From Helicobacter pylori (lineage in GTDB: Bacteria; Campylobacterota; Campylobacteria; Campylobacterales; Helicobacteraceae), in the NCBI RefSeq assembly GCF_030062585.1, contig NZ_CP071935.1, positions 1,318,627 through 1,382,626 on the forward strand: a DNA stretch of 64,000 nt. Reading direction: 5' to 3'. Position numbers and translations under genes: made by a program. Positions 17,034-26,836 of this stretch are shown here, one piece after another. A model generated the notes under the pieces. The model was not told where the DNA came from, ran no database searches, and saw only the letters and a program-made list of their open reading frames with translations. Position 1 is the first letter of the stretch. Every line of letters starts with the position of its first letter.

Positions 17034-18860
17034 TTATACCTTTATGCCAAAACTCATGCCACCCTCTTCAGCGGTATTGGCATTCAATCTCAAACTCGTA
17101 AATAATTCCCTACCCAGCCCAAAAGTAGGCTTTTCTAAATTTTCTAAGGTTTCTAAAAACAAGGGGTTGATGCCCCTATTTTCAAAATCCTTTTCAAGCA
17201 CATTCAAGGCGTTATTAGGAGCGTCTAATTCTATCAAATCGCCATCTTTAATCTTAATGATCGCCCCATTTAACGCTCCCTCAGGGCTTAAATGGATCGC
17301 GCTAGGCACTTTCCCGCTCGCCCCGCTCATGCGCCCATCCGTAACCAGCGCGACCTTATAGCCCATATCTTGCAAAGCCCCTAAATTCGTGGTGAGTTTG
17401 TGCAATTCTGGCATGCCATTAGACTTAGGCCCTTGGAAAGGCAAGACGGCCACAAAATCCCTTTCTAATTCTTTATTTTTAAAGCGTTCTAAAAATTCGC
17501 TTTGGGTTTTAAAAACAATCGCTTTGGCCTTGACTTTCCTATGCTCATCTTTAATGGCTGAAATTTTAATCACGGCCCGCCCCAAATTACCCTTTAAGAT
17601 TTTAAGCCCCCCATTAGCGGCGAAAGGCTCACTCACAGGGCGTAAAATGTCCGCATTCAGGCTATGATTGATGGCGTCTTTATACACCAATTGGTCGTTT
17701 TCTAAAAAGGGGGTTTTGGTGTAATTTTGCATGCCTTTTTGCGTTTCTGTATCCATGATGGTATGAGTGTCTTCAAATAAAAGCCCCTCTTTTAACAATT
17801 CCTTGATCACAAACGCTAATCCCCCACACGCTTCAAAAGCGTTCACATCCGCTGATCCGTTAGGATAGACTTTAGCTAAAAGAGGTATGAGATTAGAAAC
17901 GGCGTCAAAATCGTCCCAATTGAGAATGACCCCACAAGATCTAGCGATAGCGATCAAATGCAAAGTGTGGTTGGTAGAACCTCCGGTTGCCATTAAGCCT
18001 ATAAGAGCGTTAAGAATGCTTTTTTCATCAATGAGTTTGGCTAAAGGCAGAACTTTCCCGCTCGCTAATCTTTTCGTGCTCTCTTCTACTAAAACCTTTC
18101 GTAAGGGGTTGTTAGGGTTGATAAAACTAGAATTAGCCACATGCAACCCCATAAATTCCATCATCATTTGATTGGAATTAGCCGTGCCATAAAAAGTGCA
18201 AGTGCCCACATCATGATAGCTTTGCATTTCCACTTTTAAAAGCTCTTCTCTGTTGATCTTTCCCATTGCAAAATCTTGGCGCGCTTTGGCTTTTTTATAA
18301 TTTTCTATCCCGCTCACCATAGGCCCGCTTGGCACAAACACGCTCGCTAAATTCCCAAAGCTTAACGCTCCTATGAGCAAGCCTGGCACGATTTTATCGC
18401 ACACGCCTAAAAAAAACGCCCCGTCAAAAACATTATGGCTTAACCCCACGGCGGTGCTTAGCGCGATCACATCTCTACTGAATAAGCTCAATTCCATGCC
18501 ATCATAACCCTGCGTGATACCATCACACATCGCTGGCACCCCACTAGCGACGCTCGCATAAGCGTTATGCTCTTGCAACTCTTTTTTAATCCAGTCAGGG
18601 TAATTTTTAAAAGGTTGGTGGGCTGAAAGCATGTCGTTATAAGCGGTGATGATCGCAAAATGCTTTCTTTTATGCGAACCTAAAGGCATTTTTAAATGCT
18701 CTGGCATGCTCGCTGTAACATGCGCAATATTCGCACAACCCAAGCTCTCAATCTTGGGCTGGTTTTTAGGGTTAAAGATATTTTCTAAATAAAGCTCTCT
18801 GGTTTTTTTGCTACGCTCTGTAATTTTTTCTTTGATTTGTTCTAAAGAATGCTTAGGCAT
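17034..18860 (-). CDS. edd: 6-phosphogluconate dehydratase (Entner-Doudoroff)
   Basis: A 608-aa iron-sulfur dehydratase of the IlvD/Edd family that turns 6-phosphogluconate into KDPG. Cysteine motifs suited to the 4Fe-4S cluster are GVCDKIVPGLL and GTCTFYGTANSNQ. SGASGKVPSAIHLSPE near the C-terminus is the family signature. The start is the ATG at 18860 after AAGGGGTG. It is divergent from zwf, with 65 bases between start codons, so the two arms of the pathway share one regulatory spacer. Confidence 0.96.
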   Translation of the reverse strand: MPKHSLEQIKEKITERSKKTRELYLENIFNPKNQPKIESLGCANIAHVTASMPEHLKMPLGSHKRKHFAIITAYNDMLSAHQPFKNYPDWIKKELQEHNAYASVASGVPAMCDGITQGYDGMELSLFSRDVIALSTAVGLSHNVFDGAFFLGVCDKIVPGLLIGALSFGNLASVFVPSGPMVSGIENYKKAKARQDFAMGKINREELLKVEMQSYHDVGTCTFYGTANSNQMMMEFMGLHVANSSFINPNNPLRKVLVEESTKRLASGKVLPLAKLIDEKSILNALIGLMATGGSTNHTLHLIAIARSCGVILNWDDFDAVSNLIPLLAKVYPNGSADVNAFEACGGLAFVIKELLKEGLLFEDTHTIMDTETQKGMQNYTKTPFLENDQLVYKDAINHSLNADILRPVSEPFAANGGLKILKGNLGRAVIKISAIKDEHRKVKAKAIVFKTQSEFLERFKNKELERDFVAVLPFQGPKSNGMPELHKLTTNLGALQDMGYKVALVTDGRMSGASGKVPSAIHLSPEGALNGAIIKIKDGDLIELDAPNNALNVLEKDFENRGINPLFLETLENLEKPTFGLGRELFTSLRLNANTAEEGGMSFGIKV

Positions 18861-18925
18861 GAACACCCCTTCAATTAAGATTTAATATATAATAATAACT
18901 TAAAAACACTCCAAAAGGGTTATTG

Positions 18926-20203
18926 ATGTTGGATTTTGATTTGGTTCTTTTTGGCGCGACTGGGGATTTAGCCATGCGAAAGCTCTTTGTTTCGCTCTAT
19001 GAAATTTATACCCATTATGGTTTTAAAAAAGATTCTAGAATTATCGCATCGGGGCGTAAGGAACTATCCAATGAAGAATTTTTAACGCTTCTTTGTGAAA
19101 AGACACAACTGCATTCAAGAGAAAAGGGTGAGGAATTTTTAGCCCATATCAGTTATTTGCGCGTCCGTTTGGATAACCCTAAAGACTTTGAAGAATTGAG
19201 TAAAATCGCTACAAAAAATAAGCCCTTGATCTTCTACTTTTCTATCTCCCCTAGTTTTTTTGCAACGACCGCTCAAAATTTAGCCCAAAACGCACTCAAT
19301 CACGCCAACACTCGTTTGATTTTAGAAAAACCCTTAGGGCATGATTTAAAGACTTGTAAAGAGATTTTCCAAAGCATTAGCGCTTTTTTTAAAGAAGAGC
19401 AAATTTTTAGAATCGATCATTATTTAGGGAAAAAGGGCGTTCAAAATATCCTTGAATTGCGCTTAAATAACCCTATCTTAAACATTTTATGGGATCAAAT
19501 CAGCGCGGTTGAAATCTGCGTGTATGAGACTTTAGGGGTGGAAGAAAGAGGCGAATTTTACGATAAAATTGGGGCTTTAAGGGATATGGTTCAAAACCAT
19601 CTCTTGCAAGTTTTATCCCTTATCGCTACAGATTTACCCAACGATTTAAAAGATTTAAGGAAAGAAAAAATCAAAGTTTTAAAAACCTTACAACCCCCTA
19701 AAGATTTTAAAAAACAGGTTATTCGGGCCCAATATCAAGGCTATAGAGATGAAAATAAGGTTAATAAAGAAAGCCAGACAGAGACTTTTGTCGCTATTAA
19801 AGCCTTTTTGGATACGCCTAAATTTAAAGGCGTGCCTTTCTACCTTAAGCACGCTAAAAAAATGCCCCATAATCAAGCGAGCGTGAAAATCCATTTTAAT
19901 GCAATCAATACGCTAGAATTTTTCCTCTCTCAAGATAAAATCACCCTCACCCTAAAAGATCATCAAAACCCCCTTATTTTAGAAACCCATAACCAACAAG
20001 AATTTTTACAGCCCTACGCTAAATTGCTCTATGATGCGATACAAAATAACCACAATAATTTCGCCCACCAATTGGAATTAGAAGCGTCATGGGTGTTTAT
20101 TGACACGCTCATAGAGGGTTTTATCAATAACGCCACGCCCTTATACTCCTATGAAAGCCATAATTTAAACGAATTAGAATTTTTAAAACCACTCTATCAA
20201 TGA
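18926..20203 (+). CDS. zwf: Glucose-6-phosphate dehydrogenase
   Basis: A 425-aa enzyme making 6-phosphogluconolactone and NADPH. The nucleotide loop FGATGDLAMRKL is at about residues 8-19 and the substrate motif RIDHYLGKK at about 161-169. It is shorter than the usual 480-490 residues, mainly in the C-terminal half, as in other epsilonproteobacteria. I start at the ATG at 18926; a TTG directly precedes it. It is followed by pgl after ten bases. Confidence 0.94.
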   Translation: MLDFDLVLFGATGDLAMRKLFVSLYEIYTHYGFKKDSRIIASGRKELSNEEFLTLLCEKTQLHSREKGEEFLAHISYLRVRLDNPKDFEELSKIATKNKPLIFYFSISPSFFATTAQNLAQNALNHANTRLILEKPLGHDLKTCKEIFQSISAFFKEEQIFRIDHYLGKKGVQNILELRLNNPILNILWDQISAVEICVYETLGVEERGEFYDKIGALRDMVQNHLLQVLSLIATDLPNDLKDLRKEKIKVLKTLQPPKDFKKQVIRAQYQGYRDENKVNKESQTETFVAIKAFLDTPKFKGVPFYLKHAKKMPHNQASVKIHFNAINTLEFFLSQDKITLTLKDHQNPLILETHNQQEFLQPYAKLLYDAIQNNHNNFAHQLELEASWVFIDTLIEGFINNATPLYSYESHNLNELEFLKPLYQ

Positions 20204-20213
20204 AAGGGATTTC

Positions 20214-20897
20214 ATGGGTTATCAATTGTTTGAATTTGAAAATTTGAAAGATTGCCACAAGGCTTTAATAGAGCGTTTTAAAGAGTTTTTTAACGCCGCT
20301 TTAAAAAAGCATCATCAAGTTTCTATCGCTTTTTCTGGGGGCCGTTCGCCCATTAGCTTGTTGCAAAAATTAAGCGTTTTAGATCTCAAATGGCATGAGT
20401 GTTTAATCAGTTTGGTAGATGAACGCATTATAGACACAAGCCACAAGGATAGCAACACCAAATTATTGCACGACTACTTGTTGCAAAATAACGCCTTAAA
20501 AGCTTCTTTCACCCCGCTTTTGCCCAAAAAGATTTCTAGCGATACAAACGCGCTTTTTCATTTTGCTAACCAGCATTTCAAACAGCCCCATTTAGCCATT
20601 TTGGGCATGGGGACTGACGGGCATACGGCTAGCCTTTTTCCCGAAACGAGCGCTTTTTTAAACGAAGAAAAAGAAAATATCGTTTTGACTAAGCCCGCTA
20701 ACGCTCCTTATGAGCGCCTGAGCATGTCTGTTCACGCCTTAGAAAATTGCGAAAAACTTTTCTTAAACATTAGCGGGGTAGAAAAAAGGGAGGTTTTAGA
20801 AAAAGCTTTAAAAGAAAACGCCCCCTATTCTCTGCCGATTGCTCGGATTTTACATTCTAAAAAAGTTACCACGGAGGTGTTTTATGCCAAAAACTGA
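20214..20897 (+). CDS. pgl: 6-phosphogluconolactonase
   Basis: A 227-aa DevB-type lactonase that hydrolyses 6-phosphogluconolactone. The motif [11 protein letters not shown] is near residue 41 and [14 protein letters not shown] near 135; both are diagnostic. It overlaps glk by 14 bases, so translation is probably coupled. Confidence 0.95.
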   Translation: MGYQLFEFENLKDCHKALIERFKEFFNAALKKHHQVSIAFSGGRSPISLLQKLSVLDLKWHECLISLVDERIIDTSHKDSNTKLLHDYLLQNNALKASFTPLLPKKISSDTNALFHFANQHFKQPHLAILGMGTDGHTASLFPETSAFLNEEKENIVLTKPANAPYERLSMSVHALENCEKLFLNISGVEKREVLEKALKENAPYSLPIARILHSKKVTTEVFYAKN

Positions 20898-21894
20898 AAC
20901 TTACCCAAGACTCTTAGCCGATATTGGCGGCACGAACGCGCGCTTTGGTTTGGAAGTCGCCCCACAACAGATTGAATGCATTGAAGTCTTGAGGTGCGAA
21001 GATTTTGAGAGCTTGAGCGATGCGGTGCGGTTTTACCTTTCTAAATGCAAAGAAAGCCTTAAACTGCACCCTATTTATGGCTCTTTTGCTGTGGCTACGC
21101 CCATTATGGGGGATTTTGTCCAAATGACGAACAACCATTGGACTTTTTCTATTGAAACGACACGGCAATGTTTGACTTTAAAAAAACTGCTTGTCATCAA
21201 TGATTTTGTCGCGCAAGCCTATGCCATTAGCGCGATGCAAGAAAACGATCTGGCTCAAATAGGTGGGATTAAGTGCGAAATCAACGCTCCTAAAGCGATT
21301 TTAGGGCCAGGAACCGGGCTTGGGGTAAGCACTCTTATCCAAAACAGCGATGGCTCTTTGAAAGTCTTGCCCGGTGAAGGAGGGCATGTGAGTTTTGCCC
21401 CTTTTGATGATTTGGAAATTTTAGTGTGGCAATACGCCCGCTCTAAATTCAACCATGTGAGCGCGGAAAGGTTTTTGAGCGGTAGCGGCTTGGTGCTGAT
21501 TTATGAAGCTTTATCCAAACGAAAAGGCTTAGAAAAAGTGGCGAAATTGAGCAAGGCTGAATTGACCCCACAAATCATTAGCGAACGCGCTTTGAATGGG
21601 GATTACCCTATATGCCGATTGACCTTGGACACTTTTTGCTCCATGCTTGGCACGCTCGCTGCTGATGTGGCTCTCACTTTGGGGGCTAGAGGGGGGGTGT
21701 ATTTGTGTGGGGGGATTATCCCACGATTCATTGATTATTTTAAAACTTCGCCCTTTAGAGCGCGTTTTGAAACGAAAGGGCGCATGGGGGCGTTTCTCGC
21801 TTCCATCCCAGTGCATGTCGTGATGAAAAAAACTCCCGGACTTGATGGGGCAGGCATTGCGTTAGAAAATTATTTACTGCATGATAGAATTTAG
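20884..21894 (+). CDS. glk: Glucokinase
   Basis: A 336-aa ROK/Glk-type kinase that phosphorylates glucose. The phosphate-1 motif [14 protein letters not shown] is at about 9-22 and [11 protein letters not shown] is further on. [10 protein letters not shown] holds the catalytic Asp. The ATG at 20884 has a strong GGAGG site inside the pgl 3' end and is preferred over longer starts. A G7 run at 21691-21697 is in frame. Confidence 0.95.
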   Translation: MPKTETYPRLLADIGGTNARFGLEVAPQQIECIEVLRCEDFESLSDAVRFYLSKCKESLKLHPIYGSFAVATPIMGDFVQMTNNHWTFSIETTRQCLTLKKLLVINDFVAQAYAISAMQENDLAQIGGIKCEINAPKAILGPGTGLGVSTLIQNSDGSLKVLPGEGGHVSFAPFDDLEILVWQYARSKFNHVSAERFLSGSGLVLIYEALSKRKGLEKVAKLSKAELTPQIISERALNGDYPICRLTLDTFCSMLGTLAADVALTLGARGGVYLCGGIIPRFIDYFKTSPFRARFETKGRMGAFLASIPVHVVMKKTPGLDGAGIALENYLLHDRI

Positions 21895-22040
21895 CAAATA
21901 GTAACGCTTTAAGATAAAAGCGATTAGCGCAAGGGGTGCGTTTAAGCGCGCCAAGCAACGATACCATATAACCAACAGCTACAAAATTAGTTAAACCTAT
22001 AGAAACATAAGCAAACCACAAAAACGATACAATAGCGGTA
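21874..22040 (-). pseudogene. C-terminal relic of a membrane protein
   Basis: On the minus strand the DNA reads IVSFLWFAYVSIGLTNFV and AVGYMVSLLG in one frame. After one frame change it reads [20 protein letters not shown] and ends at a stop inside the glk 3' end. Two hydrophobic stretches and a basic tail look like the last 50 residues of an integral membrane transporter. No start or upstream body exists, so it is a relic. The family is not recognised. Confidence 0.4.
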
Positions 22041-22063
22041 TTTTAATGAAACAAGGAGTTTTA

Positions 22064-23116
22064 ATGAGAGTTCCATCTAAAGGTTTTGCTATTTTTTCTA
22101 AAGACGGGCATTTCAAACCCCATGACTTTAGCCGTCATGCTGTAGGCCCTAAAGATGTGCTGATTGACATCCTTTATGCAGGGATTTGCCATAGCGATAT
22201 TCATAGCGCTTATAGCGAATGGAAAGAAGGCATTTATCCCATGGTTCCTGGGCATGAAATTGCTGGGGTGATCAAGGAAGTGGGTAAGGAAGTTAAGAAA
22301 TTTAAGGTTGGCGATGTGGTGGGCGTGGGCTGTTTTGTCAATTCATGCAAAACATGTAAGCCCTGTAAAGAACACCAAGAGCAATTTTGTGCCAACCATA
22401 AAACGGTATTCACTTACGATTGTTTGGATTATTTCCATGACAACGAACCCCACATGGGCGGTTACTCTAATAATATTGTCGTGGATGAAAACTATGTGAT
22501 TAGCGTGGATAAAAACGCTCCTTTAGAAAAAGTAGCCCCCTTGCTTTGTGCGGGCATCACCACTTATTCGCCCTTAAAATTTTCTAAGGTTACTAAAGGC
22601 ACAAAAGTTGGCGTCGCTGGGTTTGGCGGGCTAGGAGGCATGGCGGTTAAATACGCTGTGGCTATGGGGGCTGAAGTGAGCGTTTTTGCAAGAAACGAAC
22701 ACAAAAAGCAAGACGCTTTGAGCATGGGGGTTAAACATTTCTACACTGACCCCAAACAATGCAAAGAGGAATTGGACTTTATCATTTCAACCATTCCTAC
22801 CCATTATGATTTAAAAGACTACCTCAAGCTCTTAGCTTATAATGGCGATCTAGCCCTTGTGGGACTCCCCCCTGTAGAAGTCGCTCCAGTGCTTAGCGTT
22901 TTTGATTTTACCCATTTAGGCAATCGCAAGGTTTATGGCTCATTGATTGGGGGCATTAAAGAAACCCAAGAGATGATGGACTTTTCTATCAAACACAATA
23001 TTTACCCTGAAGTGGATTTGATTTTAGGCAAGGATATTGACACGGCTTATCACAACCTAACCCATGGGAAAGCGAAATTCCGCTATGTGATTGACATGAA
23101 AAAATCGTTTGATTAA
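22064..23116 (+). CDS. cad: Zinc-dependent alcohol dehydrogenase, cinnamyl-alcohol type
   Basis: A 350-aa medium-chain dehydrogenase of the NADP-dependent cinnamyl alcohol dehydrogenase group, which reduces a range of aldehydes. Catalytic zinc ligands are in GICHSDIH and GHEIAGV. Structural zinc cysteines are in CKTCKPCKEHQEQFC. The cofactor loop is GFGGLGGMAVK. The start is the ATG at 22064, after AAGGAG; an in-frame ATG six codons earlier lacks a site. TACAAT at about 22029-22034 may be its -10. Confidence 0.93.
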   Translation: MRVPSKGFAIFSKDGHFKPHDFSRHAVGPKDVLIDILYAGICHSDIHSAYSEWKEGIYPMVPGHEIAGVIKEVGKEVKKFKVGDVVGVGCFVNSCKTCKPCKEHQEQFCANHKTVFTYDCLDYFHDNEPHMGGYSNNIVVDENYVISVDKNAPLEKVAPLLCAGITTYSPLKFSKVTKGTKVGVAGFGGLGGMAVKYAVAMGAEVSVFARNEHKKQDALSMGVKHFYTDPKQCKEELDFIISTIPTHYDLKDYLKLLAYNGDLALVGLPPVEVAPVLSVFDFTHLGNRKVYGSLIGGIKETQEMMDFSIKHNIYPEVDLILGKDIDTAYHNLTHGKAKFRYVIDMKKSFD

Positions 23117-23128
23117 AGGCTTTTTACT

Positions 23129-24439
23129 CTAGCTCTTTTTCAAGAGCTTGAGTTGGATTAGGATTTTTTTCACCAGTGCATGGAGTTTTAAGAATCGCAG
23201 AGTCTTACCCACAAGGCTCTTGAGTGGTATGAGGATGCAGTGTTTGATAAACACCCTAAAGAGTTTCTTTTGCGCGTTTTTAGGGAGCCTATAAACATGC
23301 GAGAAGTAGTGGTTCAAGAACGCTTCAAGGGAGTTTTCTTTGATCTCTGCATGGGCATGCGAGAAGTAGTGGTTCAAGAACATTCCGAGATTTTCTTGCT
23401 TGATTGTGGCATGGATGCACGAAAAATAATGGTCTAAAAAGGTCTTGAGCGCGTCGTGGGCAATCTGTTCTTCTGCTTTCCATAAAGGAAAGTAGTAGTG
23501 ATAGGCAACGATGCTGTGGTAGCGATGCCATTTTTCACTGCCTATTTCCACCCTAGCAATCGAATCAATCCAGTCGCTCATAAATGGGGTTTTAGCCAAA
23601 GCGTTCAGCCATAAATCCGCTTTTAAACCAAAAGGATAATCCCAAGGCTTCACCGCCCCCCACCAAACATCATAATGGATGATTATAGGGTTTTTGAGCG
23701 CGTTTGAGATGGTTTTCTTATAAATCTCATGCAAAAAATAATTCTCAGGCAAGGATGCAGAAAAATCTTTGACAGTGTAATAATAAGGGAAAACGCAATA
23801 TTCAATCCCTAAAGCTTTCATGTTAGGCCAACACCATTGGGTGAAATCCAATTCTTCTGTAGCCTTGTTTTCTTCCAAAAGTGCATGGGTTTTTGAGACA
23901 AAATGGTTCTTGCGCTGGTAATCTAAATTACAAAACAAAAACCCTTCCAACACATGGTGCTCTCCACCTCCTAAAACCCCATAAAAATAATTCTCATCAT
24001 CTTCTTTAATGTTTAAGAAATCAGCGCTAAATTCATTGCAAAAGATGACATCCACATCGCTCCACACCATTTTGGAATATTTGGGGAACAAATCCGCCAA
24101 AAAATACTTCACTAACACCATTTTAGAAAAACGCTTGGTGAAATCCTCATCAAAAGGGTTAGGGATAGTGTCTAAAAAAGGTTCAATATCTTTTACTTCT
24201 AAAACAGCAAATTCTTTAAAAGGCTCTGCGATTTGATTAAGCTTTGCTTTATCTTCTTCATTCAAGCCTACCACTAAAGCGTGTAGGGTGTAACGGATTT
24301 TTTTATTGGCTTTAGCAATGCTTTCTAGCAAGGAATAAAGACACGCGCCCGCAGGAATGAGGTAATTCTTATCAAAAGCAAAAGCGATAGGGATATGAAA
24401 ATCTTGTTCTTTAAAAGAATGATTTGAAGCTGAATCCAT
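23129..24439 (-). CDS. Family 8 glycosyltransferase with C-terminal tandem repeats
   Basis: A 436-aa GT8-like enzyme, probably adding galactose or glucose to LPS. The N-terminus IPIAFAFDKNYLIPAGACLY is the usual first strand and the metal-binding DxD is in VWSDVDVIFCNEF. C-terminal to the catalytic domain, FLDHYFSCIHATIKQENLG, FLNHYFSHAHAEIKENSLE and FLNHYFSHVYRLP are three 20-residue repeats encoded by 60-bp DNA repeats. A basic, amphipathic tail (LRFLKLHALVKKILIQLKLL) follows and may bind membrane, as in the repeat-bearing fucosyltransferases of this species. The exact sugar is unknown. Confidence 0.85.
   Translation of the reverse strand: MDSASNHSFKEQDFHIPIAFAFDKNYLIPAGACLYSLLESIAKANKKIRYTLHALVVGLNEEDKAKLNQIAEPFKEFAVLEVKDIEPFLDTIPNPFDEDFTKRFSKMVLVKYFLADLFPKYSKMVWSDVDVIFCNEFSADFLNIKEDDENYFYGVLGGGEHHVLEGFLFCNLDYQRKNHFVSKTHALLEENKATEELDFTQWCWPNMKALGIEYCVFPYYYTVKDFSASLPENYFLHEIYKKTISNALKNPIIIHYDVWWGAVKPWDYPFGLKADLWLNALAKTPFMSDWIDSIARVEIGSEKWHRYHSIVAYHYYFPLWKAEEQIAHDALKTFLDHYFSCIHATIKQENLGMFLNHYFSHAHAEIKENSLEAFLNHYFSHVYRLPKNAQKKLFRVFIKHCILIPLKSLVGKTLRFLKLHALVKKILIQLKLLKKS
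23296..23440 (-). repeat. 60-bp tandem repeats in the glycosyltransferase gene
   Basis: CATGCGAGAAGTAGTGGTTC recurs exactly 60 bases apart (23296 and 23356), with a diverged third copy from about 23415. The period is 20 codons, so unit gain or loss keeps the frame and changes the length of the protein's C-terminal stalk. Confidence 0.9.
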
Positions 24440-24477
24440 GAAAAATTAAACACCCTTTTTTAATGGCTATTTTATCC

Positions 24478-24520
24478 AAAAAAAAAAAAACCGAACTTGA
24501 AGAGTTCTGTTTTTGGTTTT
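24478..24520. other. A13 tract with adjoining hairpin in a divergent spacer
   Basis: Thirteen As (24478-24490) run into GAACT-TGAAG-AGTTC (24493-24507), itself flanked by AAAAACC and GGTTTTT that can also pair. The structure sits between the divergent glycosyltransferase and outer membrane protein starts. It may act as a promoter-spacing tract, a terminator-like element of a short transcript, or both. Confidence 0.5.
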
Positions 24521-24626
24521 TATGTTGTTTTTAATGAAAATTAATTTAAAATCGTATCTTGTCTTTAAGTGCCGCCATTTTAAATGTTGCAATTTTAAAA
24601 GATGATGAAAGGGGCTGAATTTTAGT

Positions 24627-25934
24627 TTGATTTTCTTAAAAAAATCTCTTTATGCGTTGTTAATTTCAAGTTTTTTAATACCACCCTTAATGAAAGCGGC
24701 TAGTTTTGTCTATGACTTGAAGTTTATGAGCTTTAACTTCAATTTAGTGGCCCCAAATAACAACCCCTATTGGAATAGCCTAACCAAAATGCAAGGTCGT
24801 CTCATGCCTCAAATTGGCGTTCAATTGGACAAAAGACAGGCCTTGATGTTTGGAGCGTGGTTCATTCAAAATTTACACACGCATTATAGCTATTTCCCTT
24901 ATTCATGGGGGGTTACCATGTATTACCAATACATAGGGAAAAATTTGAGATTTTTTTTAGGCATTGTGCCACGAAGCTATCAAATAGGGCATTACCCTTT
25001 AAGCGCTTTTAAAAAACTTTTTTGGTTTATAGACCCTACTTTTAGGGGAGGAGCGTTCCAATTCAAACCGGCTTATGATCCTAACCGCTGGTGGAATGGG
25101 TGGTTTGAGGGCGTTGTGGATTGGTATGGGGGGCGCAATTGGAACAACCAACCCAAAAAGAAAAATTACGATTTTAACCAATTCTTGTATTTTGTTTCTT
25201 CAGAATTTCAGTTTCTTAAAGGGTATTTAGGTTTGGGGGGACAGCTTGTGATTTTTCATAACGCCAGCTCTCATAGCATGGGGGATAACTACCCTTACGG
25301 CGGTAATTCTTACTTAAAACCAGGCGATGTAACCCCACAATGGCCTAATGGCTACCCCTATTTCAGTCAAAAAAATAACCCACAAGGCGGAGAAATAGGG
25401 AAATACTCTAACCCTACCATTTTAGACAGGGTCTATTACCACGCTTATTTAAAAGCAGATTTTAAGAATCTCATGCCCTATATGGACAATATTTTTATGA
25501 CCTTTGGCACGCAGTCGTCTCAAACCCATTATTGCGTGCGTTATGCTAGCGAGTGTAAAAACGCCCGATTTTATAACAGCTTTGGGGGGGAATTTTACGC
25601 TCAAGCGCAATACAAAGGCTTTGGGATTTTTAACAGATACTATTTTTCCAACAAACCCCAAATGCATTTTTACGCCACTTATGGCCAATCCCTTTATACC
25701 GGCTTGCCATGGTATAGAGCCCCTAATTTTGACATGATAGGGCTTTATTATGTTTATAAAAATAAATGGATAAGCGTGCGAGCGGATGCGTTTTTTAACT
25801 TTTTAGGTGGGGGCGATGGGTATCATTTGTATGGGAAAGGGGGCAAGTGGATCACTACCTATCAGCAATTCTTAACCCTAACCATAGACACACGAGAGTT
25901 AATTGATTTTGTCAAATCTAAAACCTCTAAATAA
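24627..25934 (+). CDS. Outer membrane beta-barrel protein
   Basis: A 435-aa protein with a signal peptide (LYALLISSFLIPPLMKA) and a mature part full of Tyr, Trp and Phe in alternating strands (MFGAWFIQNLHTHYSYFPY, WWNGWFEGVVDWYGGRNW). It is typical of an outer membrane barrel, perhaps a porin. I do not recognise a known H. pylori Hop/Hor signature. The start is TTG at 24627; there is no nearby ATG at the signal peptide. It converges with the next outer membrane protein gene, seven bases away. Confidence 0.75.
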   Translation: MIFLKKSLYALLISSFLIPPLMKAASFVYDLKFMSFNFNLVAPNNNPYWNSLTKMQGRLMPQIGVQLDKRQALMFGAWFIQNLHTHYSYFPYSWGVTMYYQYIGKNLRFFLGIVPRSYQIGHYPLSAFKKLFWFIDPTFRGGAFQFKPAYDPNRWWNGWFEGVVDWYGGRNWNNQPKKKNYDFNQFLYFVSSEFQFLKGYLGLGGQLVIFHNASSHSMGDNYPYGGNSYLKPGDVTPQWPNGYPYFSQKNNPQGGEIGKYSNPTILDRVYYHAYLKADFKNLMPYMDNIFMTFGTQSSQTHYCVRYASECKNARFYNSFGGEFYAQAQYKGFGIFNRYYFSNKPQMHFYATYGQSLYTGLPWYRAPNFDMIGLYYVYKNKWISVRADAFFNFLGGGDGYHLYGKGGKWITTYQQFLTLTIDTRELIDFVKSKTSK

Positions 25935-25940
25935 CCATAT

Positions 25941-26603
25941 CTAAAAATTATAGATATAATTGAAATAAGCTACCGGTAAGCGGTGCCATAAAGTGGTCGC
26001 GCTCAAGCCATCAATAATCTCCGTTCTTTTGTTAGGAATGACAGGGAATTTCAACCCGAAAGTGATTTCATTGTGGAAAAAGCCAAAACGAAAACCCACT
26101 TTCACAAGCAATTGGAAAAGCGAATTTTCTTTGCCTAAATTTTGAGCGATAATCCCATGCATAGCCCCTCCTGGCATGTAAGTCGCCCCAGCGATGCCTA
26201 AGCCAAACTCCAACCCTAAAAACATCTTTGGCGAATTGAAAGCGTCCCATAAACCGCTAAATTCCAAACCATAGGTAGAAATATAGGATTTGTGAGAAGA
26301 AAAGGTCTGATCATAAAACAACCCGTAACGAAAACCCACATGCTCTACAGCTTGCGTTTTAGCCACAAATTTCCCCCCTAACACCACACCAAAGCCATTG
26401 CCGGTCATGAAATACGATTTATCTACAGACTCGGTGCTAAAAGATGTGTTGATCGCGCTAAGCTGATACCCAACCCCTAAATAAAAGGTATTCCTGTCCG
26501 CAAATTTAGGTTTTTTTGATTTTTCATCAAGCTCTGCCTCTGCGGCTTGAAGCGATGATAATAACGCCATGCCCATCAATATTTTAACCATTGTTTTATC
26601 CAT
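25941..26603 (-). CDS. Small outer membrane protein, Hor-like family
   Basis: A 220-aa protein with a signal peptide (MVKILMGMALLSSLQAAEA) and a barrel containing NTFYLGVGYQLSAI, VGFRYGLFYDQTFS and a C-terminal FNYIYNF. The terminal phenylalanine is the sorting signal for the outer membrane. It is paralogous to the protein at 31550-32383 (same YLGxGYQL, GxRxGLFYD, ISTYG blocks). I start at the ATG at 26603, six bases after AAAGGAA. Confidence 0.9.
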   Translation of the reverse strand: MDKTMVKILMGMALLSSLQAAEAELDEKSKKPKFADRNTFYLGVGYQLSAINTSFSTESVDKSYFMTGNGFGVVLGGKFVAKTQAVEHVGFRYGLFYDQTFSSHKSYISTYGLEFSGLWDAFNSPKMFLGLEFGLGIAGATYMPGGAMHGIIAQNLGKENSLFQLLVKVGFRFGFFHNEITFGLKFPVIPNKRTEIIDGLSATTLWHRLPVAYFNYIYNF

Positions 26604-26836
26604 AACCCAATTCCTTTTGTTATCCTGCCCCACACTTGCCCTATTATAGACTAAGATCAAATCACGCCCTAATAATAACAAAGTTTAAAATAAATATTAG
26701 TGGTTTTGATTAAGAACGCCTATCTTTTTAGAATAAATAGCCATAAAATAGCCATAATTCTTGTAAGTATGCCCCCATTTTCCTATAAAAATTCCTAAAA
26801 AGATATTGTTATAAGACACATTAATAGTTTTTCTTG

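Noticed and set aside
21691-21697. G7 tract in glk
   Set aside because: In frame and inside a conserved glycine-rich segment; no sign of an alternative frame.
23131-23148. AGCTCTT/AAGAGCT hairpin at the end of cad as a terminator
   Set aside because: It lies inside the last codons of the convergent glycosyltransferase gene and lacks a clean T-run, so I do not list it as a terminator.
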